The notes beneath the pieces were generated by a model that searched no databases, was not told the DNA's origin, and was given only the letters and a program-made list of their open reading frames with translations. Shown here piece after piece: positions 21,367 to 33,760 of a stretch of DNA of 64,000 nt. The stretch is taken from the NCBI GenBank assembly GCA_023374045.1, contig CM041776.1, positions 122,541,733 to 122,605,732 on the forward strand, written 5' to 3'. A program made the position numbers and the translations under genes. This stretch comes from Limonium bicolor (taxonomy: Eukaryota > Streptophyta > Magnoliopsida > Caryophyllales > Plumbaginaceae). How positions within the stretch are numbered: the first letter of the stretch is position 1; every line of letters begins with the position of its first letter.

Positions 21367-24300
21367 TGTAACACCCCATCCAAAGCCATTCGTGGTTATC
21401 GCAAAACTGAACACTTAATCGAATACGTCGCAGCGGAAATAAACAACACCTGGACCTTGCCACGGTCTGATCGTTAGAATATACCGGCCTTAACATTTAC
21501 AATACTTATCCAAAATACTTATCCACTCAAAACATCACCATCCACAATACCACAAACCACCGAGTACATTATAATACAAATCATAAACATAAACCTCACA
21601 TCAGTATTCGGGTGCACACAATAAACAGAATAAAATAGTAAACAACCAACTAACTAACATGTCTATCCTATAGTCTTACTCATGCGTCCTATGGGTCTCT
21701 TACCTGCAAGTGTAAAAATAGCCCCGAGGGGGTCAGCACGAATGCTGGTACACCCTCTCATGGCCCCCAAGCTAACGGGGCTACGACGACTAATTGTCGA
21801 TAGCATGGAAATTGATTACATACACAAGCATAATATGAAGTGCAATAACAATAACCACAGATGAACATATATAGTTCACAAACAATGAACGACTCAAGCG
21901 TTCCCTTATCAAGGGGTTAGTAACCCCCTCCTTAGTCCTCATTTCCTTAATCTCAGTTCCTTTACCTTAACTTAATCTTAATCTTAACTTATCTCAGTAT
22001 ACAAACCGTTCCTGGAAGGGAATGGTTGTAGCTTAATTCGAACCTGGGATTTAGGTGATCCCACCGCACCATCTTAATGCCACCTACTCTGGACGGGAGT
22101 CCAGCGTAGCTGAGCCGGCAACCGCCCTAGGCTACAAGTCCGAAGACAAGTCCTTAAGCGGAGGGCGGATCTGATTCAGATACCGTCCCCCTTTCCTTAG
22201 CATGCATGACCGGAGATCGGTCCGGGTTTCCTCACTCAAGTTCCAGTTAGTAGACATCTTAATCACCATGTGCTAGCTAAGCCTAACGGGCATTAACCAA
22301 CAACCACCAAACTTAACTCTTATTCTTAACTCAGTAAGTACTAAACTTGGTTAGTAACAATCTCAAGTCTCGCGGGTTAGTGTAAATATAACACAATCAC
22401 AACGAGAACAAATATAACCGGTTGCATGCTTTATCTGTTTTAGTCATAGCAATTAAACAGATAGCACACAAGCCGAGGGACACCTCGTTAGCAAGCAGGT
22501 CACAAGAAGGATTGTACCGTTCACCGTCGATCGTTGTTTGTTTAACCTTCTTCGGGGTCCCAATTCACAAACCTAAAACATTCATTCATTTTTAGGTCAT
22601 TAGTTATTTGCACCTTACTTAACTCACTTAGTCCCTAAAGATTCCCATTCAATAACCTCTCAAGTCTTTGCCACTTAGCTTACAAACTTAACTTTAAACA
22701 TTAAAACTATACTTAAACTTAACTAATTCCTTAAGTTCTTAGGGTCCTAATCATTACCACCCTACCAAAGGTATACCTTATTACCCATTACCATTCTTAG
22801 AATTCAAAATTCTTTTTTTTTATTTTAGGCTCGACCGAACTTCCGACCGACCTTACCTAAGGTCGGTCCATTCCAGAACACTTCACCGTTTGAAAATTCT
22901 ACCCGACCGACCTTGCAAGTCCGGTCCCAAGGTCGGTCCATTCCCGAGAGTTTCCCGAGGGAAATTTAAGCTCGACCGAACTTGCCAAGTCCGGTCCATG
23001 TTCGGTCGATTCCAGAGACTTATTACCGTACAAAATTCATGCCCGACCGAACTTGCAAGTCCGGTCCCAAGGTCGGTCCATTCCAGAGACTTAATTCCTT
23101 CACAAATACATGCCCGACCGAACTTGTAAGTCCGGCCTATGTTCGGTCGATTCCAGAAACTTTCTCCGGTAGTGTAAACTGAGCTCGACCGACCTTGCAG
23201 GTCCGGTCCTAAGGTCGGTCGGCTCCAGAACCTTGTTTCTAAATTCTCTTTAACTCCAAACTTCTCCTCATATATCCTAATATGTTATAACCTCATTTGG
23301 GCACCTCAAATACACCTTAAGCCCTCCTTTAAACACATTAAATCATTCACCAAGATTCACCTTAGTCATTATGCATTTTCCTTGTAATAATGCTAACACT
23401 TGTAATGTTTTCCACTAGGTTTCTAGGTGGTGGTTCATACCTAATGTAACCACTATGCCAAATGTTTTCCCACCACTATAACATCATCTCCCAAGCATCT
23501 TTCACCATCTAAAACTCTTTATGCATTTACTTAAAGTTCCTTCACAAGCTTAAACTTCCATCCATCAACACATTATTTCCTTCCTAGTTGTTTACCAACA
23601 TTTGCCAAGTCCTAAATACTCAAATACATTCTCTTGATTCCTAAATCCTTCATGGTGATACCTAAGTCATTATAAGTCATTAGAACACCTTAATCTCACC
23701 CTTTTTCATCAAGACAACCTCTAGAACTTCTAGTACTTCCTTAGTCATTAAATTCCTTAGAACATCTTAAACACTTAAGTTCTCCTTTAAATTTTGCCAT
23801 GGGTTCTCTAGTATATAATACATCCTAACACTTGGTTTTCTCCATCAAACAACCAATACCACTCAAATTCTCATCACAACACCTTAACACACAATTTACA
23901 CCAAAACTACACCACATCATCTATAGTGCATAAACTTAAATGCTTGGCACTTAGGCCCTTAAATGACAATAATCTTAACCACTGAATTTCCACATATATT
24001 TGCCTTCAACCTGCGAATACACACAACAAGGCTCCCATTGAAATAAAATGCTTCTTGTAATTCACCTCAACATTGTTTAAACTATCTCTTCTTCTCATTT
24101 GCTCCTTAGTCACAAGTTCACAAGTATAGTCATTGTTTCTCCTAGGTTTATATAACCCTTTTCTAATGTAAACTCTCTACTAAACTCATCACATATCTAA
24201 ATCCCATTCCCAAACAATAAAACACCTTAAGGTAAGTAATTTACCTTGTTCTTTTACAAGCTTTAAAAGCTTTCTTCCTTAGGTTTTCCTTTCTCAATCT

Positions 24301-25530
24301 CGGTCACCAATGTATATCTCCTTGCCAATGTTCTAACCAATATCCAATGACTCCAATGAGTACTAGATAATACATTAACCCTAAGGAACAAACCCTAGGT
24401 TAAAAATGTGCTTTAAGGTATTAAGGTGATTGTTTTACCTTGGTTTCTCAAGACAAGCTTGGATATGAAGCAAGAAGGACCTCCTCAATCCTTTGAAGAG
24501 TAGAAAACAAGCTAGAACAAGGCATAAACATGGAGTCCCATGAGTGTAATTTTCGGACAAGGAAGAAAATGATGGAAACCTAGATTTTCTTACACTTTCT
24601 TTACCTTAAGAGAATGGAGAAGCCAATGGAGTCTCCAAACTTGAATTTCCTCCTCTAATGGTGGTTTGACTTGGCACCAAAATGAAGCTCTTGAAGTTTT
24701 GAAAAGATAGAAAGAGAGAGCTTGAGCTAACTAAGAGAATATGTAATTTGTTTTGGTTTTGGAGCTAAAATGAGTAAGTTGTGTGCAAGGCTAGATGGAG
24801 CTAGCATGGAGTTGCTCTCACGTTAATGGAGAAGGGAGAGAGAGCAAGAAATGTGGGAACAAAGGAGAATGAAGAAGTGAGGAGAGAGAACTAATAAAGT
24901 GTGATATTTATGAAAAGTGAATAGTACTTTGCTTTACAAATCTTTATTTGCTTAATGAGTCATGAAGGTGGTGACTCACCTCATAAGAAACCGGCCCCCA
25001 TTAGTAACAAGGGGTACTTAAGTCTTTGTTGACCAAATCTCACTTATATTGACTTATGTTATAAACTAGCTTAAATAATTACTATTCACAAAACAAGGCA
25101 CATTGTTGTGAAATTTTTGATTTCCCATTGATATAGACTTCCAAATGTGATACTATATAGTACACATGTTAATTAAAGAGTAATGATGGACATTTAGCCA
25201 TTCAAAACTCATTTACAAGACAATTTTTCAAAAACGTGCTTTAAGACTCCTTAAAGCACATTTGTGTTTTAACTTGTTTTCAAGCTTGGTTTTCTTTGGT
25301 AATTGATTTAAAATGACCATTAGGATATTACTAAGGTCTTAGAACAATATTTGGGTACTCTCCCAAGTCTCTCCAAGCTTAGAGCACGTTTTTGCTTTAA
25401 ACTGCTCTTTTGGTGTTTCCTTATATTTTCTTTGATTAGAAATGTTTCTTAATGTTTTCTAAGGCATTATTTAGCCTCCTTATATCTTAGTTTATCATTT
25501 AAACACCATATCTAAGTTTGGGGTATTTCA
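21367..25530 (-). repeat. Element A 5' LTR
   Basis: It is 4164 bp with the same termini as its partner at 10939-15034. It holds a longer hairpin array (22829-23232). Short open frames inside the array are not genes. By its place it should hold the promoter of A, but I see no clear TATA box whose position I can defend. Confidence 0.92.
22829..23232. repeat. Array of GACCGA hairpin units in 5' LTR of A
   Basis: Six or seven units of about 70 bp match those at 12414-12735, with at least one extra unit, so the copy number changed after insertion or by mispriming during reverse transcription. Confidence 0.85.
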
Positions 25531-26580
25531 GGGTAGAGGCAATAAGTCCCCATAGTATACCAAACAAGTACATTAGAACGGGTTTCGGTCCCTAGAAGCA
25601 AGATCCGAGCATCATCAGCATATCATATCATTTCTCTGATGACATCTACATTTGCATTTACAGTTCCCGACACCTTAGAATGTTCGGTCATACTTTATTC
25701 ACTATAGTAGTCAATGCCTTAGAATAGATTCACATCATTTCATTCATTATAGGTAGTCAACGCCTTAGAATAGCTTCACATGATCTCATCATTATAGGTA
25801 GTCAACACCTTAGAATTAGCTTGACATCATTTCATTCATATAGGTAGTCAACGCCTTAGAATGCTTGACATCCTTCATTCATTATAGTAGTAAAACGCCT
25901 TAGAATAGCTGACATCATTTCATTCATTATAGGTAGTCAACGCCTTAGAATAGCTTGACATCATCTCATCATTATAGGTAGTCAACGCCTTACAATATCT
26001 TGACATCATCTCATTCATTATAGATAGTTAACTCCTTAGAATAGCTTGACATCATCTCATTCATTATAGGTAGTCAAACGCCTTAGAATAGCTTGACATC
26101 ATCTCATTCATTATAGGTAGTCAACACCTTAGAATAACTTGACATTATCATCCTTATAGGTAGTCGACGCCTTAGAATAGTCCAACATTACTTCATTTTT
26201 ACCTCTAGGTGGTCGACGCCTTAGAATCACTCGACATCCTTTAACTTTACTCATAGGTAGTCAGCGCCTTAGAAATGCTCGACACAATTTGTCAGTTTTC
26301 AACTGCATGCGGGGTCTTTTAAGATCCAAAATTTTGGGGTATCACTCAAGCATCAACTAAGTCGAATACCAAGCCCCTGAACCCAAACTCTACCTTCCTA
26401 ATTACCCTAGGTTAAAATTAGGTGGCGACTCATAATAGGTTCCAGTGAGCTAACTTAGGATTTAATAATTAGTGTTGTACGACATAGTATTAATCTTAGA
26501 GTATAAGTGGACCTAGAACCTGATCAGATCCTAATCAAACTAATCAACATAGGATAGTGGTTCGAAAATCGAGGCTCACA
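25531..26580. other. Unassigned repeat DNA right of element A
   Basis: There is no gene. It holds a 46-bp minisatellite (25666-26290), then about 290 bp with TTGGGGTATCAC and TTAGGTGGCGACTC. That last word resembles the LTR-PBS junction of some Tat/Ogre-type elements, but the match is too short to be sure. Confidence 0.4.
25666..26290. repeat. 46-bp minisatellite, about 13 copies
   Basis: The repeated core is TAGTCAACGCCTTAGAATAG followed by CTTGACATCATCTCATTCAT. Copies vary by substitutions and small indels. The outer copies are the most diverged, as expected for an array that grows from the middle. Confidence 0.9.
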
Positions 26581-26890
26581 CATGGTCAAAAAAGTAGTAA
26601 TAAAATAAAGTATATAGATATAGAATATATATATATATATATATATAATAAAAATATATATAACAATACATGCGTATGTGTATGTATCAATATACAAGGT
26701 TGGAATATAACTTGATCAAATAAAGTATAGAAATAAACTATGCTATATATATATATCGATACATATATGTATGTGAGTATATAGATATACAAAGGCTGAA
26801 AAATAACCTGGTCAAACAAAATATAGTAATGAACTATATATTTATACATATATCAGTATGTATATGTGCGTATGCAAATACACAAATCAA
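26581..26890. repeat. AT-rich tandem repeat of about 120 bp with (TA)n runs
   Basis: Three degenerate copies share the pattern GATCAAATAAAGTATAG, then a (TA)n run, then GTATGTG and a CAAGGTTGGAAT-like tail. No gene. The minus-strand open frame here is low complexity. Confidence 0.65.
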
Positions 26891-28625
26891 AATAATCTTG
26901 ATAAATAACATGGGTTATTAGGAATTAAATCTCTAAGTAATAAATATTATTTCTCTACTAAAATTATACTCTTACAACTATAGAGTATAATTAAATCCTG
27001 AGATTTAAGAAAGACCTGAGCTAAAGAAACAACCGAATAAAGGGTTAGAACTTATTCTGGGATGATTAAATAGACTCAAAACATGAGTTTTGACATTAGA
27101 GTTAAACATTCCAGAGGTACGGGTTCGAGATACGAGCTTCGAAAGAGATAGAGGATATGCGTGATACATCACGCTAGCATTGTTCAATGGTCAACGGTAT
27201 GTGAATGTGTGGTTCTAACGTTCTGAGGGTTTCCTTGGGTTTGGACATTATGTAATTTATCTGATTAAGAGCGATATTTGTGTTATGCGTGCATTGTATG
27301 TGTTTATGTAATCGATCGTCAATGCGTTTATTAACTATGCCTGAATGTCGATCGGACAATGATACCCATTATCACTAACTTGTGTGTGAACAGTTGGGAG
27401 GAACTCTGAGTTCTAACTTGTCAGTGTAAACTACTCCTTAAACGCTAAGTTAGATACTTAGTAGAGACCCGGTATTAACCGTCTCTAGAGCGATGACTAA
27501 ACTGTACCACCACCTAGAAGACTTCTAAGCATATGTGTAAGACCCGATGGGCATCTAATGAAAGTGTTCTCTAATAACTAGATAAAATCTCCAGGAGATT
27601 AATTAAACTACTCTAAAAAATGAGAGAGTGATGATTAAATGATAAATGTGCTTAGTAAATCCTGGGTTGCATACGTTCCAGCAGGTTGCGGATAATGATC
27701 ATTAAAGTATAACACCGGATAGGGTATACTCTTGTTAATCTAACGAGCCGGATACGATCGTTAGTTGGAGTGTGCTGCCATTGGCACCATGGCTTCAGCC
27801 AGACGGATTTCTACCACTGTATACAAGTGAGCCCATCTACCTACAGGTAGTATGGCTTAGTTCTATTGTCCAAATTATGGAAGTGTGAGGCTAAATGGGA
27901 AATTATGCTTAATATGACACCCGTATGATTATGTGAGGTTTGTTGGAAGCGGGCTTCGTATGATGGAAATGGAACAAGTGAGACTAATTCAGTTTCAACT
28001 AACTTGTGACCCTACTAACTACAATGGTTGATATCTTGCTGATGATGTGGCTATTGTGAATTGTTGTGTGAATAATTAAGTGTCTATTGTGTGTTTAATT
28101 CTGCATTTACAGTATTTTATAAGCATGTAAACAGAACAACATGAAATGAATCTCATGTTAAGCAAGATAACTAATCAACTTAAGTGGTCTAAAGGGTCTA
28201 AGATCATATTTAGCATACTCAGCAGTTGGCTGAGCCTTTATGGCCTCACATTACAGGACTTGATCAAGCTGTGAAGCCGGAGTACGGGATTATTGGGTAG
28301 TCATCATCGTCTTTTAGTTTCCGCACTCGTCAAATTTTAATTTGTATTATATTCTCGATGTAAGTATTGGGAATGTTTTAGATGCTCACTGTTCTACTTT
28401 TCTAATTTATGGATTTAGTATGTGTAGGTTACTCATATAATATCTTGGTTCATTATAGCGGTTATCGATTCTATTATAGTGATAAGTATTTGCTTCTTTA
28501 CTCGCATGGGTGAGAAAGGGCATATGACACCCAGATTAGAACTTAGATTTATTTTCCGCTATGAGCCGTCTTTAATTAAGTTACGCGATTCCGACTGTTA
28601 CGTGATTAGGATTTGGGGTGTTACA
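26891..28625 (+). mobile_element. LTR end in opposite orientation (element F fragment)
   Basis: The segment ends GGATTTGGGGTGTTACA, the reverse complement of the usual TGTAACACCCC start, so this LTR reads on the plus strand. Inside, at 28230-28340, are counterparts of the CTCAGC and GCGGAAA words found near that end in the other LTRs. The left limit is not visible and the start given is approximate. I find no second LTR or coding region. Confidence 0.55.
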
Positions 28626-28896
28626 TTCAACTTCTCACATAATTATTCCAAGGTTTCAAACCCAATCTTCAAAATACCAGACCTCAATCTGTCTATATTA
28701 CCAGATCTTCAAGTTTCTCAATTTAATATTATTTTTATTCGTACTTTTAATTTAATTAATTTTCAAAGTTTCAAATTAACCACCATATCTTCTAATTAAT
28801 TTTTCAATTTTTATTTGTATACACATACATAATATGATTAATTTATCTATTGTCCATCACTCAAATCCATATCATTCTACCACTGACCGAATTTAC
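28626..28896. other. AT-rich spacer before element B
   Basis: No gene or terminal repeat is visible. It could be part of the older repeat into which B inserted. Confidence 0.4.
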
Positions 28897-31800
28897 ATTA
28901 ACACCCCAACTCATAAATACATAGTCATCTCATAAACCTCCATTTACTTAACTAACATTACAACAGAATCCTTACAACAGTTGGTGTTACCGCCGTTAGT
29001 CACCCCACGTGACTAACTAGGCATACTAATACTCCAATATCTAGCTACGGTCTGATGGACCCAAATATACCGAAACATTAGTATACTAAAATCTTAACCC
29101 AAACATGTTCTTAATCAAGTATTTATATCCTAATACAACATACTGACGTTATCAACCATTTACTAAACGAGTGTACATGCACAACTCGTGTAACAAAAGT
29201 AAAACAACCCGTAGTAATTCTACCCGATCCTACTCTCAGGACGGCCATCTTCTAACATTCACCTGTAAAATATAAACAACCACCCCCGAGGGGTCAGCAC
29301 CTTTGCTGGTAAGATTCTCTTATAGAACCCAAGCTAACGGGGCTACGACGACTAATTGTCGATAGCATGAATTTGATTAGATACACAACATAAATAAGAA
29401 GTGCATTAAACAACAAGTCACATTCATGTGAATAATCACAACTCAAATGATTGAACGACTTGATAAGTGTGTTTGTTAGGTAAGTGAGTTAGCGTTTTAA
29501 CTCCTTAAACGAGGAACATTCAATTCTCATCTCAAACATGTCAATCGTTCTTTAATTAGATTCAGTTTATACTTAGTCCATTGCTTATTTTTGTCGGGTC
29601 AAAAGTAACCCTAGCCAGCGGCCGAGAACTGCGCTGGTTCAATAAACAATAATTCTCAAAATTATTTAGGTAGATTTATATACACCACACCTCAACTGGT
29701 CTCCCTCGAACTGTAATTCAGTGGCCGGGTTATTTGTCGATCCTAGGCGACGAGTCCGAAGACAAGCCCATTTGGAAGCCGCGTTAGTAAGAGGTAACCG
29801 ACCTCCCTTTAACACATGCATGACCGAACCATTCCGGATTCCTCACTCCCCAAGTTCCAGTTAGTAGAAGTCTCAAAGACAATGTTTGTTAGTTAAGCCT
29901 CTTTCGGATATTAACAAACTAATATTAGGAAGTGTTCCATATTCTCACACAATTCTTTACTAAACATTGTTAGTAAGTTCTCAAAGATAAGTTGTGTTAG
30001 TTTTAAATAATACACAACAATACAATAAACCGGTTGCATGCTTTATCTTATTTAGTCGGCACACAAAACAAATAGCACACAAGCCGAGGGACACCTCGTT
30101 AGCAAGCAGGCTACAAGAAAACCATACCGTTCACCGTCGACGGTCATTTGTCTAATCTCCTTCCGAATCCCAATTCTCAAGTCCTAAAACATTCATCCAA
30201 TTTAGGTTGTAAATTACTTCCATGTTACTTAACTTACTTAGCCATTAATGCTCCCCACCTAATACCACTTAAGTACTTATGAACTTAACCTTAAACACTT
30301 ATATTCTTAACTTAACTAATCCCTTAAGTCCTTATATCCTTGTCTTTCTAATCATCATTACCTCTTAATGGCATACCACTAATACCTCTTATCAACCTTA
30401 AAATTTGAAATATTTTTTCTTTATCTGCACTGGACCGCCCTCTAGGGAGGTCCCATGGGCGGCCACAACAGAAACCGCATACGCTGCAAAAATTTCACTG
30501 GACCTCCCACAGGGGCGGTCCCTAGGGGCGGTCTACGGCAGAACCTATTTTTCAATGTGTTTTTCTTCTCATTTTGAACTCCAAATTCACCCTAATCTTT
30601 TCCTAATCATTCCACATGTTTCCCCACATTGTTTATCATCATTTTAGCACTCAAAACCCTCTTAGACCATCCAACAATCTCCTTAAACATTTACTCAAAT
30701 TCTTCCTAAATTCTTACACTTAACACTTGATTCTTTACACTTCCAACTTGTAATTTTGCCTAAGACCTCAACTAATCATAATGTTTCTTCACAACCATCT
30801 TAACTACTCCTCAAGCATCATTATGCATGCCCATTCCTTTACCCAAACTTCTATCTCAAAGTCATATTGCATCTTCATGCATAATTTCCTCTCCTTTACA
30901 CTTACTACTCATCACTCCTAAATTGTACCTACCTATACATTTCTTGCCATGCTTTTTACTCCTTAACATTGTTCTTCATTTACCTTGACCATGCTATACC
31001 CTTCTTAGACATTTCCATCTCCTTTTCTCAATTTACTCACCATTCTCATGGTTAAACACTCTTATACATTGCTAGTCATTTCCATGACAATTTATAACAT
31101 TCTTCTACAATTTTCACTTCCATCACCCGTCCACTCATTACCATCCAAACTATAACCTTATAACCTACCACTAGCATCTTCACCAATTACACAAGCTTCC
31201 CCAAAATTCTCATTGTTATATCCTCTAGTTCATACCTAAATCATCTTAAAACATATACATCATTTCCTCCAGATTTTTGCACAAGTCTTAATATTCCTCA
31301 TACCATGATTTTGGTATGTTTAATACACCCACCTAACCTCTAATTCCTCCTAGACAACTCTAGGTCATTCTAATCCTCAAGAACACCTTTGTTAACTCAT
31401 TTCCACTCAAATTCCTTTTAATGATTCCTAGCAAAACCCTTGGTTACTTAATTCACAACAACCACTTAAACACTTTGCTTTCTACTCAAATTTCGTCATA
31501 GCTCCTCTAGTATATTATCATGCCCATATGCATAGTTTTCCCCACAAATCAACACACACATATCAAATCTATTTCTCATCATATTTCTCACCCAATTCAA
31601 CCATTCATAACTAACTCAATATAGTGCATAAATCTTAAATTGCATAGCACTAAGGCTCTTAAAAAGCATGGCTCTTAGGCCCTTAAATGACTTAAACTTA
31701 AACACTAAATTTCCCCACATATAAAAGCTTTCAACTTGCAAATACACACAACAATGCTCCCATAGCAATATAAGTGTTCTCATAATTCACCTTATACTTA

Positions 31801-33258
31801 TCTTACTAACTCATTCCATTGGCTTCTTAGTCACAAGTTCACAAGCTTGTTCAAATCCTTTTTCCTAGGTTATATAACCCATTACTTAATGTAAGCTTTA
31901 AGCTACATTTAGTACTTATCTAAATACCACCCCTTAAACAATAAAACCCCTTAGGGTAAGTTATTTACCTTGTTTTCCAATCTTTTCTCTCACTTCCTCC
32001 TTAGGTTTTCTTAGATGATTCTCGGCCAAGGACTTAAATTCTCTTGCCAATGTTCTAATCCACATTCAAATAATTTAATGAGTAATAAGCATCTTGCCTA
32101 AACTCATGGAATCCAATCTTAGGTTAAAAATGTGTTTTAAGGTATAAAGATGAATGTTTACCTTTGAAGTCTTAAGATAGGCTTCGATATGAATCAAGGA
32201 GGACCTCCTCTAGTCCCTTGGAGAATGAAAATAAGCTACTTCAAGGGATAAAACAAGATCCCATGAGATGGTAATTTTTAGACATGAAGGAAAAATGAAG
32301 GAAACTTGATTTTTCTCCCACTTTCCTTACCTTGAATAAATGGAGAACCAAATGAGCTCTTCAAACTTGATTTTCCTCCTTTAATGGAGTTTCCTCTTGG
32401 CACAAAATGGATCTTTTCCAGTTTGGAAAAGATAGGAAGGAAGGGCTTGCTCTAACTAAGAGAAATCTATGCTTAGTTTTTGATTTGGAGCTAAAATGAA
32501 CATTTGGTGAGCAAATGAAGATGGAGGGAATGGCTGTAGCAAGAAAGCTTTTCCACTGGGATAATGAAGAATAATTCAGTGGGGAAGGAAGGAAATGAAG
32601 AAGAGAGGAGAGAGAAGGGGCTTAATGAAGATATTTGCTTAATAAAGGTAAATAGTCTTTTTCCACTTACTTTCTCTTTTTTTCTTATTTTGCGAAGCCT
32701 ATGGTGACTCATCACCTTAAAACCGTACCCTCTCATTCACTTATATATTTAGGTGTTGTTTGACATTGACCACTTAAGAAGTCATTTGACTTATTTTGGG
32801 CAATGATTTGGGTGCTATTCATAATTAGTGTACAAATTTATGAAAATTTTGGTTTTCTCATTGATTTAGGCTTCCTAATGTGATACTAATTAGTACACAT
32901 GTTGATAAAGGTGTAATCATGGGCATTTTGCCACTCAAACCCATTTCTAAGATAATTTTTTCAAAAATGTGCTTTAAGAGTCCTTAAAGCACAATTTGTT
33001 TTAAGCTTGTTTTTGAGCTTAGTTTTCTTTGGTAATTGATTTAACATGTCCATTAGCATGTTAATAAGGTCTTAGAATGCTATTTGGGTGCTAATCAAAG
33101 TTACTCCAAGCTTAGAGCACATTTTTGCTTAAATTTCCCTAATGGCATTTTCTTGTGTTTTCTTTGGTTTAGATGTCTACCAATTTTCCTAAGGCATGAT
33201 TTAGCCTTACTAATCATAAATTGATGTTTACTTGTCATACTTAGCTTGGGGTATTCCA
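28897..33258 (-). repeat. Element B 3' LTR
   Basis: It is 4362 bp and pairs with 38763-44621. It shares the conserved blocks with A and C (near 29279-29370 and 30060-30145) but carries its own hairpins: CCAGCG...CGCTGG at about 29613-29639 and GGACCGCCC-type stems at 30432-30533. The LTR pair is more diverged than that of C. Confidence 0.88.
30432..30533. repeat. GGACCGCCC hairpin pair in LTR of B
   Basis: Two GC-rich inverted repeats made from GGACCGCCC, GGGAGGTCCC, GGGCGGTC and GGACCTCCC words. The copy in the other LTR (40327-40432) has a perfect 9-bp outer stem. They occupy the place of the GACCGA arrays of A and C. Confidence 0.75.
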
Positions 33259-33469
33259 ATCTACCCCCCTTAAAAGAACTTTGTCCCCAAAGTTCCCATT
33301 CATCTTATCTCATTTGATTACACGGTTTATCTCATTCCATAGATCATATAGATCATGCTTATATGTACATAAACTTATTGACTTATTTGTCTCATATACT
33401 TATACTCAAATATCACACAACATGCGTAAGCATGTATAACACTCAAAACTCCCTTTGTTGCATCCTCCC

Positions 33470-33760
33470 CATGTCACCGGTCAGAAGACGAAGGCTCACA
33501 GGTCCTCGACTTCATGGGCGAGTAATGCAAGATATCTCCGCAGGTACCCACTATTGGACACTTACGCTCTCTGGTCTGTGGTCCTTTAGAAGATTAAAAC
33601 AGTCATCATAAACTTTTGTTTACTCTCTCATGTCACCGGTCCAAAGACAAAGGCACATTCGTCCTCGACTTCATGAGCAAGAATACAAAACTACTCTGTT
33701 CTCACCATGTCACCGGTCCAAAGACAAAGGCTCATACATCCTTGGCTTCATGGGTGAGAC
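33470..33760. repeat. Spaced direct repeat with CACCGGTC, 3 copies, in B
   Basis: Three copies of about 50 bp, CATGTCACCGGTC...GAAGACAAAGGCTCA...CCTCGACTTCATGGG, at 33470, 33629 and 33705. C has two copies at 49839-49967. They lie between the PPT and the decayed pol. Confidence 0.8.

Larger units (their letters stand above)
10939..25530 (-). mobile_element. Element A: Tekay/Del-like chromovirus carrying an AlkB segment
   Basis: This is a 14.6 kb Ty3/gypsy LTR retrotransposon read on the minus strand. In element order it has the 5' LTR (25530-21367), PBS (21361-21350), gag with two zinc knuckles, an AlkB-type dioxygenase segment, aspartic protease, RT, RNase H, integrase with GPY/F module, chromodomain, polypurine tract (15051-15035) and 3' LTR (15034-10939). 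The chromodomain and long LTRs point to the Tekay/Del clade of chromoviruses, which integrate into heterochromatin. All enzymes are recognisable, but the frames are broken at many places, mostly by single-base indels. The bases outside the LTRs (10934-10938 TTAAA, 25531-25535 GGGTA) do not form a TSD. Confidence 0.9.

Noticed and set aside
25666..26290. Regular repeats considered as a CRISPR array
   Set aside because: Units are contiguous and degenerate with no unique spacers, and the context is plant DNA.
26410..26460. TTAGGTGGCGACTC considered as a Tat/Ogre-type PBS and LTR boundary
   Set aside because: Only about 14 bases match the idea, no LTR pair is visible and the bases after it do not continue as a PBS.
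26586..26849. Tyr/Ile-rich 87-residue minus-strand frame
   Set aside because: It is a translation of (TA)n-rich tandem repeats.
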